From Fibrobacter sp. UWB5 (lineage in GTDB: Bacteria > Fibrobacterota > Fibrobacteria > Fibrobacterales > Fibrobacteraceae): a stretch of DNA of 64,000 bases. The notes beneath the pieces were generated by a model. The model did not search any database, was not told the origin of the DNA, and saw only the letters and a program-made list of their open reading frames with translations. Shown here piece after piece: positions 9,542-17,953 of this stretch. Position 1 is the first letter of the stretch. The number at the start of each line of letters is the position of its first letter. The translations under genes were made by a program, and so were the position numbers. The stretch lies in contig NZ_MWQH01000001.1 in assembly GCF_002210295.1 (NCBI RefSeq), positions 310,001 to 374,000 on the forward strand. The letters are read 5' to 3'.

Positions 9542-10468
9542 TTTGTACTCGTCGCCGTGAAGTGGCTTGCCGAGTATTTTGTATTTCGTTTTAATGGCTG
9601 TCCTGAGTACGGGCCAGCCTACTCTATAGAAGGCCTTTTGCCAAAGTCTGTCGAGGGCTTGGCTGGTTGAGTTCCCGACGGGCTTCGGGAGCCATTCTTC
9701 TTTAAAGTCGGGCGCAAGGCCTGCATCCAGAATCATCTTGTGGTAATCGGCATTCAAGGCGTTGTAGGCCTTCTGGCGAATAAAATGCGCCTTCTCTTTA
9801 AAGCTAAAGCGGTGCTGCAAGAGTTTGCGCTTGATGAACCCGCCGCCCTGCGCAATCAGCTCGGGGTAGGCAAATAGGGCGCGCAAATGCGTATTGTAAA
9901 GTGACGCCGTCTTGATTTCGGCTTCGTCGAATACATTCGCCATGCCGATTTCGAGGCGATGCACCACATCGTAGAATGTTTCTTGCTCGGGTGTTTCGAG
10001 CAGGTGCAGGTAGAAGGCGCCCAAGGCTTCTTGCTTTAGGTACAAGAAGAACGATTGCAAGTGCGGACGCACTTCGTCGTTTTGCGTGAGTGATACCACG
10101 TCGGCGGTGCTTGCTTCGGCGCGGCGGATAAAGTCGGCAAAGTTGTTCTGGAAGTATACGATGGAATCGTTTGTGAGCAACAAGCGAGTGATGCTGTTGA
10201 ATTCCACGAGGCTGCTACGGCCATTGGCAACATCCTTCAGGAACCGGCGCCACATGCCGAAATCGAACCCGTGATTTTCGGTCAGGTAAAGCTTGATTCC
10301 GTTGTCTTCCAGGAACGACATCGTCTCTGCCGAAAGTGGGCGCTTGTTCGTGAGCAGTACGACGGTAAAGTCTGTTTCCGCAAGGTGCTTTAGCGCAAAC
10401 CGCACGTACCCGGGAAGGTTTTCCCCGGTCTGGTAGCTTGCGTAAAGAATGACCTTGCCGTTCGACAT
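9539..10468 (-). CDS. rhamnan synthesis protein F (RgpF)-like protein
   Basis: A 309-residue protein that starts at the ATG at 10468, three bases after the rnr stop. The N-terminal KVILYASYQTGENLPGYVRF, the following VVLLTNK strand, the FDFGMWRRFL segment and LLLTNDSIVYF match the RgpF family (Pfam 'rhamnan synthesis protein F'), which acts in assembly of rhamnose-containing surface polysaccharide, usually as a glycosyltransferase with a Rossmann-like fold. No signal peptide or membrane segment is seen, so it is cytoplasmic or peripheral. It is the last gene of a tight minus-strand unit with plsC and rnr. The exact sugar donor and acceptor cannot be read from the sequence. Confidence 0.75.
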   Translation of the reverse strand: MSNGKVILYASYQTGENLPGYVRFALKHLAETDFTVVLLTNKRPLSAETMSFLEDNGIKLYLTENHGFDFGMWRRFLKDVANGRSSLVEFNSITRLLLTNDSIVYFQNNFADFIRRAEASTADVVSLTQNDEVRPHLQSFFLYLKQEALGAFYLHLLETPEQETFYDVVHRLEIGMANVFDEAEIKTASLYNTHLRALFAYPELIAQGGGFIKRKLLQHRFSFKEKAHFIRQKAYNALNADYHKMILDAGLAPDFKEEWLPKPVGNSTSQALDRLWQKAFYRVGWPVLRTAIKTKYKILGKPLHGDEYK

Positions 10469-10471
10469 AAA

Positions 10472-12874
10472 TTACCTTCTGCCACCGCGTCCGTGGCTCT
10501 TGTTGCTACGGCCTGCACCCTTGCGGGAACCGCCCTTACGCGGTTTGCTTGCTACGTGGAATCCTTCGCGGTCGTCGCCACGGTCGTTGCGTCCGCCTCT
10601 GCTGCGAGAACTGCGGCGCTCAAAGCTCGGAGCGTCGGAATCAAACCTGCCTCCGCGGGATTTTCCGCGGCCGCCACGGTTCATGTGGCTGTGTGCCGAA
10701 ACGAATTCCGGAACGTCATCGTCAAAGTCTTCGTCGGGCTGGCTTACGTAACCGAGGGCTTCCGCCGCGGCGGCGCGGTCAGCGCGTTCGTGAACGTCGC
10801 GGTTGCGGTAGTCGTCGCGCGATTCACCTTGACGGCGGCGCTTCTTCGGTTCGCTAGAGAGCTTTTCGATAATGCTGAAGTCCGCCTGACCGCGCAGAGG
10901 GTCCACCCTCAAAAGGCGCACCAGCACCTTGTCGCCGCGCCGGAACGTACGCCCGCTCTTCTTGCCGAAGGCGAGTCCCTGATCCGGGTTGAATACGTAG
11001 AAGTCATCGCCGGCGATATCGCGGAAACGCACCAGGCCTTCGGCAATCGGGTCGGCGATAGAAACGTAGATGCCCCATTCCTCGATGCCCGAGACGGTCG
11101 CCTCGAAGTCGTCGCCGATGTGGCTCTTCAAAATCCAGCAGCTGCACACCTTGATAGCGATGCGTTCGGTTTTCTGGTTCTTGACTTCGTTTGCCGAAAT
11201 CAGGTCGCAGACTTCAATTACGCTGTTCTTGCGCTCGGCGGTAATTTCGGCACCCTTGCGCGCGAGCTCACGGTGGCACCACAAGTCGGCGTAACGGCGA
11301 ATCGGGCTGGTAAAGTGTGCGTAGTCCTGCCAGTTCAAGGCGAAGTGGCCGAAGCTGTTGCTGTCGTAATGCGCCTTCTGCATGCTGCGCAGAATGCGGT
11401 TGGTCAAAGTCTCGTCGCCCGCGGCTCGCTTCACCAAATGTTCGTAAAGCTTGAATGCCGTCGGGTTCAGGTTCGTGTCGCCGCTGCGGGGCTTGCCCAG
11501 GTCGCGCAACATCACCGGAGAATCCTTGAACAGGTCCGGGTACATATAGTACAGTTCCATGATGTCCTTGGTGTCCGGCGCTTCGTGGATACGGTAAATG
11601 CCTTGGAGCTTGCGTTTCTTGAGTTCCTTCGCGCAGCAGTTGTTCGCAATGAGCATGCATTCTTCCACCCACGAATTCGATTCGTCGGTGGTGCGCGGGA
11701 AAATCTTTTCCGGTTCGCCCTTTTCATTGAACTTGCAGCCGAATTCGGTGCTCTGGAATTCCAGCAGGCCGTCCTTGGTGCGGTTCTGCTTCAAAAGCGC
11801 CGTCACCTCGGCGAGCGCCTTGATGTCGTCGTCGCCGTTCTTCATCATTTCCATCGCCTGTTCGTAGGTGATGGACTTGGTAATCTTCACGATACTGCGG
11901 TGGAAATCCCAGCTGAGCACGTTCGCGTGTTTGTCGAGTTCCATCATGCAGGTGAATGCGCAACGGTCTACACCTTGGTGCAAGCTACAAACATTGCTCG
12001 AAAGCTTTTCCGGGAGCATCGGCACGGCGGTCCACGGCAGGTACTGCGTGTAGCTCCTTTCCAGGGCCTCTTCGTCGAGCTCGCTCCCTTCGGGTACGTA
12101 GTAGCTCACGTCGGCAATGTGCACGCCTAGCCTGTAGCCGCCCTTCGCGGTGCGTTCCACGCTAATGGCGTCGTCATGGTCCATGGCGCCGTCGGGGTCG
12201 ATACAGAGAATCGTGAGTTGTCTGTAATCCACGCGGCCCTTAAAATCCTTGCCGCACGGTTCCTTGACGCCGTCCACATACTTCTTGATGGCGGGGCTGA
12301 AGTCTTTGGGCAAGTTCGCATCTTCCATGAACTTGGTCTTCACTTCCTCCCAGCTGATGTTCATGGCTTCGGCAGTGCGGTCGACCTTTGCGAGGTAGCT
12401 GTGCTTGAGTTTCGGATGCGGGTACAGCGTGAAGCTGATGGTTTCGCCTTCCTTGCCCGGAGCCTGCCGGCGGTGGCACATCTCGTACACCTTGCCGGTA
12501 TCGAGTTCGTGCACTTCCCATTCTTCTTCACCCGTCTGGTGCAGGATGCCGCGCTTCACGCGGGTTTCGTTTTCCTTGTCGTTCTGCCTGCGGCTGCGGG
12601 CACCCGGACGGCGATTGTCTTCGGGGTACTGTTCCGCAATCTTCTTCACGCGCTTCTCGCGCTTTTCTTCGACGCTTTCGCCATCGCCCAGCTGGTATTC
12701 CTTGTGGCTGGTACGCTTTAACAGCCCGCGGTCCACCATGTCGGCGAGCATCTGCTTAAAGGCCATCTTCTGCTTTTTCGGGAGGCCAAGGGCGCTGCGC
12801 AAGCGGCTGCCGACCATCGGTTCGTCACGTAAAATGGCAATAATCTGTTCTTCGCTAGGTAAATGCTGGGCCAT
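10472..12874 (-). CDS. rnr: ribonuclease R (RNB family 3'-5' exoribonuclease) with RG-rich tail
   Basis: An 800-residue RNase II/R enzyme that degrades RNA processively from the 3' end. In order: a winged-helix-like N terminus (residues ~5-60), cold-shock-type domains, the RNB catalytic domain with the metal-binding signature IDPDGAMDHDDAI near residue 225, the ISPxR-equivalent FTSPIRRYADL, and a C-terminal S1 domain (about 580-665). The last ~120 residues are low-complexity and rich in Arg, Gly, Ser and Asp (MNRGGRGKSRGGRFD), longer and more RG-rich than the usual Lys-rich RNase R tail. The start codon lies one base after the plsC stop, so the two are probably translationally coupled. Confidence 0.93.
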   Translation of the reverse strand: MAQHLPSEEQIIAILRDEPMVGSRLRSALGLPKKQKMAFKQMLADMVDRGLLKRTSHKEYQLGDGESVEEKREKRVKKIAEQYPEDNRRPGARSRRQNDKENETRVKRGILHQTGEEEWEVHELDTGKVYEMCHRRQAPGKEGETISFTLYPHPKLKHSYLAKVDRTAEAMNISWEEVKTKFMEDANLPKDFSPAIKKYVDGVKEPCGKDFKGRVDYRQLTILCIDPDGAMDHDDAISVERTAKGGYRLGVHIADVSYYVPEGSELDEEALERSYTQYLPWTAVPMLPEKLSSNVCSLHQGVDRCAFTCMMELDKHANVLSWDFHRSIVKITKSITYEQAMEMMKNGDDDIKALAEVTALLKQNRTKDGLLEFQSTEFGCKFNEKGEPEKIFPRTTDESNSWVEECMLIANNCCAKELKKRKLQGIYRIHEAPDTKDIMELYYMYPDLFKDSPVMLRDLGKPRSGDTNLNPTAFKLYEHLVKRAAGDETLTNRILRSMQKAHYDSNSFGHFALNWQDYAHFTSPIRRYADLWCHRELARKGAEITAERKNSVIEVCDLISANEVKNQKTERIAIKVCSCWILKSHIGDDFEATVSGIEEWGIYVSIADPIAEGLVRFRDIAGDDFYVFNPDQGLAFGKKSGRTFRRGDKVLVRLLRVDPLRGQADFSIIEKLSSEPKKRRRQGESRDDYRNRDVHERADRAAAAEALGYVSQPDEDFDDDVPEFVSAHSHMNRGGRGKSRGGRFDSDAPSFERRSSRSRGGRNDRGDDREGFHVASKPRKGGSRKGAGRSNKSHGRGGRR

Positions 12875-12875
12875 A

Positions 12876-13604
12876 TTAAGCCTCCTGTTGGCTGTTCTGC
12901 CTGTAAGGCAGCGCCGATGAAATCATGTTGTGCATCTCGTCGCGCAACTGGGCGACGGACTTGTCTCTAAAGCTTTCGGGCGTTTGCAGCGGGTGCACCA
13001 CAATCTTTACCACACCCGGAGTCTGCGCCCACTTGGTCTTGGAAAGCCGCTTGCCGCTATCGACAATCGTCACCGGCAAGAGCGGGAATTCGTTTTCTTT
13101 CGCCATGCGGAAAATGCCGTTCTGGAACGGAAGCATGTGTCCGTCGTTGCTGCGGTGGCCTTCGGGGAACACGGAAATCGTCACGTTGTCTTCGAGGCGC
13201 TTTTTCACGGTGGCGCCCATGCCCAGATTTTTGCGCGGGTTCCTGTGCACCGGAATGCAGCCGATTTTAGTCAAGACCCAGCCGAACACGGGAATCTTCC
13301 AGAGTTCCGCCTTCGCAATGAACGAGGTCATGGTAATCGAGGGCCAAATGACGTTGATGTCCAAAAAACTCTGGTGGTTGGCAATGAGCACGAACTTCTT
13401 GTGGTCCGGAATGTTCTCCTTGCCTTCGATTTCGACCTTGATTCCCGAGAGTTTGAAAAGCACGTTAAAAAAAGGGATGCACACGCGGGTGCTGTCGGCC
13501 CAGCGCCTGCAAAGAACGCCTTTGTAGAACATGAAGGGAATGCCAACAACGAATAGTCCGACTGCGATGAACAGGTAATAGAAAATTGCACGGAAAAATG
13601 CCAT
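12876..13604 (-). CDS. plsC: 1-acyl-sn-glycerol-3-phosphate acyltransferase (PlsC family)
   Basis: A 242-residue acyltransferase of the LPLAT family. An N-terminal hydrophobic helix (residues 3-27) would anchor it in the inner membrane. The HxxxxD catalytic motif is present as NHQSFLD near residue 76, and the substrate-binding motif as FPEGHRS near residue 145. The family transfers an acyl chain to lysophosphatidic acid to make phosphatidic acid. It is the first gene of the plsC-rnr-rgpF-like unit and is divergent from clpP, with 155 bases between the starts. Confidence 0.88.
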   Translation of the reverse strand: MAFFRAIFYYLFIAVGLFVVGIPFMFYKGVLCRRWADSTRVCIPFFNVLFKLSGIKVEIEGKENIPDHKKFVLIANHQSFLDINVIWPSITMTSFIAKAELWKIPVFGWVLTKIGCIPVHRNPRKNLGMGATVKKRLEDNVTISVFPEGHRSNDGHMLPFQNGIFRMAKENEFPLLPVTIVDSGKRLSKTKWAQTPGVVKIVVHPLQTPESFRDKSVAQLRDEMHNMISSALPYRQNSQQEA

Positions 13605-13687
13605 AAGTGTCCTAAAAATAAGGGTTTACACCCATAATGTATATTTTTTATGGGCAATGGAACATAAAACTGAAAAAAATATGCTTG

Positions 13688-13716
13688 TTTACAAACGGGT
13701 TCAAAAAGACGATAAT
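13688..13716 (+). promoter_or_regulatory. candidate sigma-70 promoter for clpP-ftsY
   Basis: TTTACA (13688-13693) and GATAAT (13711-13716) with a 17-base spacer. The start point would be near 13723, about 37 bases before the clpP ATG at 13760. Confidence 0.5.
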
Positions 13717-13759
13717 ATATTGAATTTTCTAAATTGTACCCGAACAAAAAGGATTTATT

Positions 13760-14341
13760 ATGGCAGATTGCAACGAAAAGAAAGAGAATGCCCCTTCCGA
13801 GATCATGAAGAAGGCTGAAGAATTCCTTGCCTCCAAGCGCAAGATTTTCTTGTGGGGCGGTGTCGATGACGAAAGCGCCGAACGCATTGTGAAGGAACTC
13901 TTGTACCTGGATTCTCTGAACCACGAAGACATCTATTTCTTCATCAACAGCCCGGGTGGCGTGATTTCTAGCGGCCTTGCCATTTACGACTGCATGAACG
14001 CAATCCAGAGCGACGTGGTCACGGTTTGCTGCGGTCAGGCTGCATCCATGGGTGCGGTACTTTTGACTTCTGGCGCAAAGGGCAAGCGTTATGCATGGCC
14101 GAACGCCCGTATCATGATTCACCAGCCGCTCATTCACGGTGAAATTGTGGCCCCCGCAAGCGATATCCAGATTCAGGCCGAAGAAATGCTCCGTATCCGT
14201 AACATTACGGGCAAAATTCTTGCCGAAACCTCTGGCCACACCATGGAAGAAATCGACCGCGACACGGAACGCGACAACTTTATGAGCGCCGAAGAAGCCA
14301 AGGCCTACGGCCTGGTCGACAAGGTCGAAAGCATCGTTTAA
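13760..14341 (+). CDS. clpP: ATP-dependent Clp protease proteolytic subunit
   Basis: A 193-residue serine peptidase of family S14. The catalytic serine is S96 in GQAASMGA, the histidine is H121 in IMIHQP, and the acidic residue lies in the IDRDTERDN segment near the C terminus. The oxyanion region INSPGG is present. ClpP forms a tetradecameric chamber that degrades proteins unfolded by ClpX or ClpA. No clp ATPase gene is adjacent; ftsY follows after 21 bases, so the two are probably co-transcribed. Length fits the family. Confidence 0.96.
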   Translation: MADCNEKKENAPSEIMKKAEEFLASKRKIFLWGGVDDESAERIVKELLYLDSLNHEDIYFFINSPGGVISSGLAIYDCMNAIQSDVVTVCCGQAASMGAVLLTSGAKGKRYAWPNARIMIHQPLIHGEIVAPASDIQIQAEEMLRIRNITGKILAETSGHTMEEIDRDTERDNFMSAEEAKAYGLVDKVESIV

Positions 14342-14362
14342 CGATTATACGGAAATTTTCGA

Positions 14363-15286
14363 ATGGGACTTTTTTCTGCCATTAAGAGTGGCCTTGCCAA
14401 GACCCGCGACGCCTTGATGGGCGAACTCAAGGGTATTGTTGGCGCAGGCAAAATTACAGACGACACTCTTGAGGAACTTGAAGAACACCTGATCAAGGCT
14501 GACGTGGGCGTTGAAGCTGCGTTCCTTTTGACGGATGCTTTGCGCGAACAGGCCTTGGGCAAGTCGCTGACGACTGAACAGGTGCTTGACATCATGCGCA
14601 ACGAAGCGGAACGCCTGCTCAAGGATCCGCCGCCGTTTGAACTCAAGGGCAAGCCCCACGTGGTGCTTGTGATTGGCGTGAATGGCGCCGGTAAAACGAC
14701 TACGATCGGTAAGCTTGCCGCCCGCCTGAAGGACGAAGGCAAGAAGGTGATGATTGCGGCTTGCGATACGTTCCGTGCAGCAGCCATCGACCAGCTTGAA
14801 ACCTGGGCCGAACGCTCGGGGGCCGAATTCGTGAAGCACCAGGAAGGTTCTGACCCTGCGGCTGTGGCGTTTGATGCCTGCAATGCGGCAGTGGCCCGCG
14901 GCTGCGACGTGGTCCTTATAGATACCGCCGGCCGTCTGCATAACAAAGACTACTTGATGGAAGAACTCAAGAAGATTGTCCGCGTGATCAAGAAGGTGAG
15001 TCCCGACATGCCGCACGACATGTGGCTCGTGATTGACGGCAACACCGGACAGAATACCATCAACCAGACGAAGATTTTCAACCAGAGCTTCCCGCTCACC
15101 GGCCTCGTGGTGACCAAGCTCGACGGTACGGCCCGTGGCGGCGCAGTGCTTTCGATTGCAAGCTCGCTGCAGATTCCTATCCGCTGGATTGGTATGGGCG
15201 AACGCATCGACCAGCTGGTGCCTTTCAGCAAGGCTGAATACGTGGAAGGTCTTTTCGAAAACGCTCTGGAAGAAAACGAGCAGTAA
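14363..15286 (+). CDS. ftsY: signal recognition particle receptor FtsY
   Basis: A 307-residue SRP-type GTPase. An N domain (residues ~5-85) precedes the G domain with P-loop [10 protein letters not shown] (about 108-118), the [12 protein letters not shown] insertion-box segment, DTAGR near 188 and [10 protein letters not shown] near 251. The family docks ribosome-nascent-chain-SRP complexes at the inner membrane and delivers them to SecYEG. The acidic A domain of E. coli FtsY is absent, as in many lineages. The C-terminal [10 protein letters not shown] motif confirms FtsY rather than Ffh or FlhF. Confidence 0.96.
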   Translation: MGLFSAIKSGLAKTRDALMGELKGIVGAGKITDDTLEELEEHLIKADVGVEAAFLLTDALREQALGKSLTTEQVLDIMRNEAERLLKDPPPFELKGKPHVVLVIGVNGAGKTTTIGKLAARLKDEGKKVMIAACDTFRAAAIDQLETWAERSGAEFVKHQEGSDPAAVAFDACNAAVARGCDVVLIDTAGRLHNKDYLMEELKKIVRVIKKVSPDMPHDMWLVIDGNTGQNTINQTKIFNQSFPLTGLVVTKLDGTARGGAVLSIASSLQIPIRWIGMGERIDQLVPFSKAEYVEGLFENALEENEQ

Positions 15287-15301
15287 TCGAGTGTTGTAGA
15301 T

Positions 15302-15757
15302 ATGTTGAGGGATGTCGGAAAATTATTTTCAAGTCCGCGTGTCATGCAGGGCTTGGTACGGCATCTCCTTGTAGCCGCCTTGTTTTTTAGTGCGGCTTTC
15401 GGCATGGGTGGCTGTAGCGGCGAAGTTTCGGTCGACCAGAAGTTCGTAGACTTGTTTGTCGAATTGCGCGTTGCCGAAATCACCTACGGCAAGGATTCTC
15501 CGATGGGTCGCCTGGTGCGCCAAGACATCTTGAATGCAGCGGGTTACACTCGCGAACAGTTCCTCGCCAAAACCGAAGAAATCCTGAATGACGAACGCCA
15601 GTGGGTGCCGTTCCAGAAGGCGGTAAACGCCCGCATCGACACGCTGCTGACGCCTCCGCAGGCCGCTACGGCAGATGCGAAAGAGGCCGCTCAAAAAGGG
15701 AATGGACCGAAAAGGTTGAAGCCTCAGATGCCCGCGCATAAGGGAGGCGTACATTGA
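15302..15757 (+). CDS. small lipoprotein of unknown function
   Basis: A 151-residue protein with a signal sequence ending in the lipobox GMGGC (cysteine near residue 38). An internal ATG at 15344 (MQGLVRHLLVAALFF) would give a more usual signal peptide length and is an alternative start. The mature part contains a helical segment with VELRVAEITYG and YTREQFLAKTEEILND, which resembles the DUF4296-type small lipoproteins of Bacteroidota, but I cannot confirm membership. The C terminus is basic and Pro-rich. It overlaps the thioredoxin-like gene, whose TTG start lies in the stop region (15754-15757), so they are translationally coupled. Confidence 0.7.
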   Translation: MLRDVGKLFSSPRVMQGLVRHLLVAALFFSAAFGMGGCSGEVSVDQKFVDLFVELRVAEITYGKDSPMGRLVRQDILNAAGYTREQFLAKTEEILNDERQWVPFQKAVNARIDTLLTPPQAATADAKEAAQKGNGPKRLKPQMPAHKGGVH

Positions 15758-16254
15758 TTTTCCGCTTGTTGACGCTTGTTGCACTTTGCGTTTCGGTTTC
15801 TTTTGCCGCGCCCTTGAACGATGCGGTGCCTGCCAAGAAGGCCTCGGCTAGAAAGTCTACGGTCCATTGGATGGACTATAACGAAGCGCTTGAAAAGGCT
15901 CAAAAGTTTCCGAAACTTGTCTTTGTGGATCTGTATGCGGACTGGTGCGTGCCGTGCCGCATTATGGATGCGAACGTTTATAGCGATCCGACGGTCGCCT
16001 CTTTGCTGAATAGCCGCTTTTACGCAGTTAAGCTCGATGCCGATTCTCAAGATACCATCATGTGCGATGGCCAAAAGAATACGGTTCAACGTTGCTATTT
16101 TGATGTATGGGAACTGAATGCACTCCCCGCATTTGTTCTTATCGCCCCGAAGGGCATGAGCATTTTGACGGTGACCGATTCCATGTCGCCGCAAGAGCTG
16201 CAATACATGCTGTACCAGTTCCTTGAAAAAGAGAAGGAGTGGATGTCCCGATGA
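15754..16254 (+). CDS. periplasmic thioredoxin-fold protein
   Basis: A 166-residue protein that begins at a TTG at 15754, supported by a Shine-Dalgarno AGGGAGG at 15741-15747, six bases upstream. The signal peptide is MIFRLLTLVALCVSVSFA. The mature domain carries the redox motif CVPC (C65, C68) in the context YADWCVPCRIMD, typical of thioredoxin_7/DsbD-gamma-like proteins. A Pro in NALPAFVLI is the expected cis-proline. Two further cysteines (in IMCDGQ and VQRCYF) are unusual. It probably reduces or isomerises disulfides in the envelope; its partner is unknown. Stop overlaps the next gene's ATG (ATGA). Confidence 0.85.
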   Translation: MIFRLLTLVALCVSVSFAAPLNDAVPAKKASARKSTVHWMDYNEALEKAQKFPKLVFVDLYADWCVPCRIMDANVYSDPTVASLLNSRFYAVKLDADSQDTIMCDGQKNTVQRCYFDVWELNALPAFVLIAPKGMSILTVTDSMSPQELQYMLYQFLEKEKEWMSR

Positions 16255-17402
16255 ACGAACAATTCCTTTTTTACGCACAAATCGTTTTCTGGGTGATGAT
16301 TTTCCTGTTGGTGCATTGCTACCTGCTGTTCCCGATGACGCTCCCGTTCGTAAGCGAAATCTTCAAACGCCGCAAGTCTCCGGAAAAGGGCAACGTTGAA
16401 TTGCCGACGGTGTCGATTCTGATTTCTGCCTACAACGAAGAGGCGGTGATTGAACGCAAAATTCAGAACATTCTGGAACTCGATTACCCCAAGGATAAAC
16501 TTGAAGTTTTGATTGGCGATGATGGCTCTGCGGACAAAACCGCCGAAATCGTTGCCCGCTATGCCGACCAAGGAATTACGCTGGTCAAGGCGCCCAAGAA
16601 TGCGGGTAAGGCTGCTATGCTGAACCGCTTGAACAAGATTGCAAAGAATGATATCTTGCTCTTCTGCGATGCAAACACGATGTTCTTCCCGAATGTGGTG
16701 CGCAAGCTCGTGATTCCTTTCCAGGACAAGAAAATCGGTTGCGCCTGCGGTCACTTGATTCTTTCTGACAAGAGTGGCTCTACGCTGGGTCGCGGCGAAA
16801 GCTCTTACTGGGATCTGGAATCTGAAATCAAAAAGTTCGAAGGCATTCTTGATATGTTGATTGGCGGTAACGGCGCCCTCTATGCCATCCGTCGCGATTT
16901 GTATACGGAACTGCCGGTCAAGAAGAGTGTCATGGACGACTTCTTCGTGACGACCAAGGTGCTTGAAAAGGGCTATTACTGCACCTTCGTTACAAGCGCC
17001 ATCGGTACCGAGCAGACGTCTAAGGAATCGAGCGGTGAATTCCGCCGCAAGGTGCGTATCGGCCGCGCGAACTTTAATTTCTTGTTCTCTTACTTGCCGC
17101 TGTTGAATCCGCTGCACCCGTTGCTTGCTTACTTGTTCTTCTCGCACAAGATTCTACGCTGGTTCTCGCCGCACATTTTGATTTTGTTGTTTATCGCGAA
17201 CGCTTGCCTGCTCACGAGCGGACTCTTCTACCAGATTTTCTTTGGTGTGATGTCGCTTGCCTTGCTGGTCGCCGGTTTCAAGATTGTCCCGAGCGGTTAC
17301 TACTTCCTCTCGATGAACTACGCCATGCTTAAAGGTTTCTTTATGGCCTTCAAGCCTGAAAAGAGCGGCGGTTGGGCCCGCGAAGCCCGCAGTGACGAGT
17401 AA
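16251..17402 (+). CDS. membrane glycosyltransferase, family 2
   Basis: A 383-residue protein, with the ATG at 16251 overlapping the upstream stop. An N-terminal membrane helix (FYAQIVFWVMIFLLVHCYLL) precedes a GT-A domain with TVSILISAYNEE, IGDDGSADKT and CDANTMFF (donor and metal contacts), and the acceptor-side VMDDFFVTT. Two or three membrane helices end the protein (SPHILILLFIANACLL and later). This architecture fits processive or polyprenyl-linked GT2 enzymes such as hyaluronan-synthase or poly-GlcNAc synthase relatives. The product polysaccharide cannot be read from sequence. A short beta-barrel-like gene follows. Confidence 0.88.
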   Translation: MNEQFLFYAQIVFWVMIFLLVHCYLLFPMTLPFVSEIFKRRKSPEKGNVELPTVSILISAYNEEAVIERKIQNILELDYPKDKLEVLIGDDGSADKTAEIVARYADQGITLVKAPKNAGKAAMLNRLNKIAKNDILLFCDANTMFFPNVVRKLVIPFQDKKIGCACGHLILSDKSGSTLGRGESSYWDLESEIKKFEGILDMLIGGNGALYAIRRDLYTELPVKKSVMDDFFVTTKVLEKGYYCTFVTSAIGTEQTSKESSGEFRRKVRIGRANFNFLFSYLPLLNPLHPLLAYLFFSHKILRWFSPHILILLFIANACLLTSGLFYQIFFGVMSLALLVAGFKIVPSGYYFLSMNYAMLKGFFMAFKPEKSGGWAREARSDE

Positions 17403-17426
17403 TTTGAATATATTTAGAGTTGTCGC

Positions 17427-17885
17427 ATGAAAAAGATTTTCTCTGCCATTTTGTTTGCGTTAGCATTCGCCATTGTTCCGGCGAACGCTTTCACCATGGA
17501 TGTGCAGGGCGGTGTCGTGAACCATGTGAGCGATATCGGCAAGTTCAATTTGAACGTCTTCGGCCACTTTTGGTACCCCATTGACCAGATGCTCTTTTTC
17601 GGTATCGGTTCGGGTTATCAAGAAATCGACAATGTGAGCCTGATTCCTGTTTCGGGTAGTGTGTGGGTTCGCTTGCCTATCGGTAGCACGGCGCTCCCTG
17701 TAGCAACAGGTGACTGGGGCTATCTCTTTGGCTCGAACAATCAGATGTTCTGGCGCGCCGGTGGCGGCCTTGATATCAAGAATGGCGACTATTCGTCGAT
17801 TATGCTGATGGGCGGCTACCAGTTCCTTGACCACGACGGTAAAGGCTACGCCTACGTGCAAGCCGGCATATTAGTAGAATTGTAA
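17427..17885 (+). CDS. small outer-membrane beta-barrel-like protein
   Basis: A 152-residue protein with a clear signal peptide (MKKIFSAILFALAFAIVPANA). The mature part alternates polar and hydrophobic residues with several Gly/aromatic-rich strands (FGHFWYPIDQMLFFGIGSGY, MFWRAGGGLDI, IMLMGGYQF) and ends in a hydrophobic strand, which suggests a small beta-barrel, perhaps of eight strands. The last residues are ILVEL rather than a terminal Phe/Tyr. No named family is recognised. It lies 24 bases after the GT2 gene and may be co-transcribed. Confidence 0.7.
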   Translation: MKKIFSAILFALAFAIVPANAFTMDVQGGVVNHVSDIGKFNLNVFGHFWYPIDQMLFFGIGSGYQEIDNVSLIPVSGSVWVRLPIGSTALPVATGDWGYLFGSNNQMFWRAGGGLDIKNGDYSSIMLMGGYQFLDHDGKGYAYVQAGILVEL

Positions 17886-17891
17886 AAACAA

Positions 17892-17950
17892 TGTGCAATG
17901 ACTGATGTGAAATGTGTAATTACTCATTTCACATCTCACATCCCACATCT
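17892..17950. repeat. intergenic palindromic repeat, family A copy 1
   Basis: GATGTGAAATG (17904-17914) and CATTTCACATC (17925-17935) form an 11-bp perfect inverted repeat with a 10-base loop, followed by CTCACATCCCACATCT. A related element lies at 48243-48302. Both sit between convergent genes. Confidence 0.65.
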
Positions 17951-17953
17951 GAT

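Noticed and set aside
10493-12130. 545-codon open frame on the plus strand
   Set aside because: Antisense to RNase R; Arg/Ala-rich composition typical of a shadow frame.
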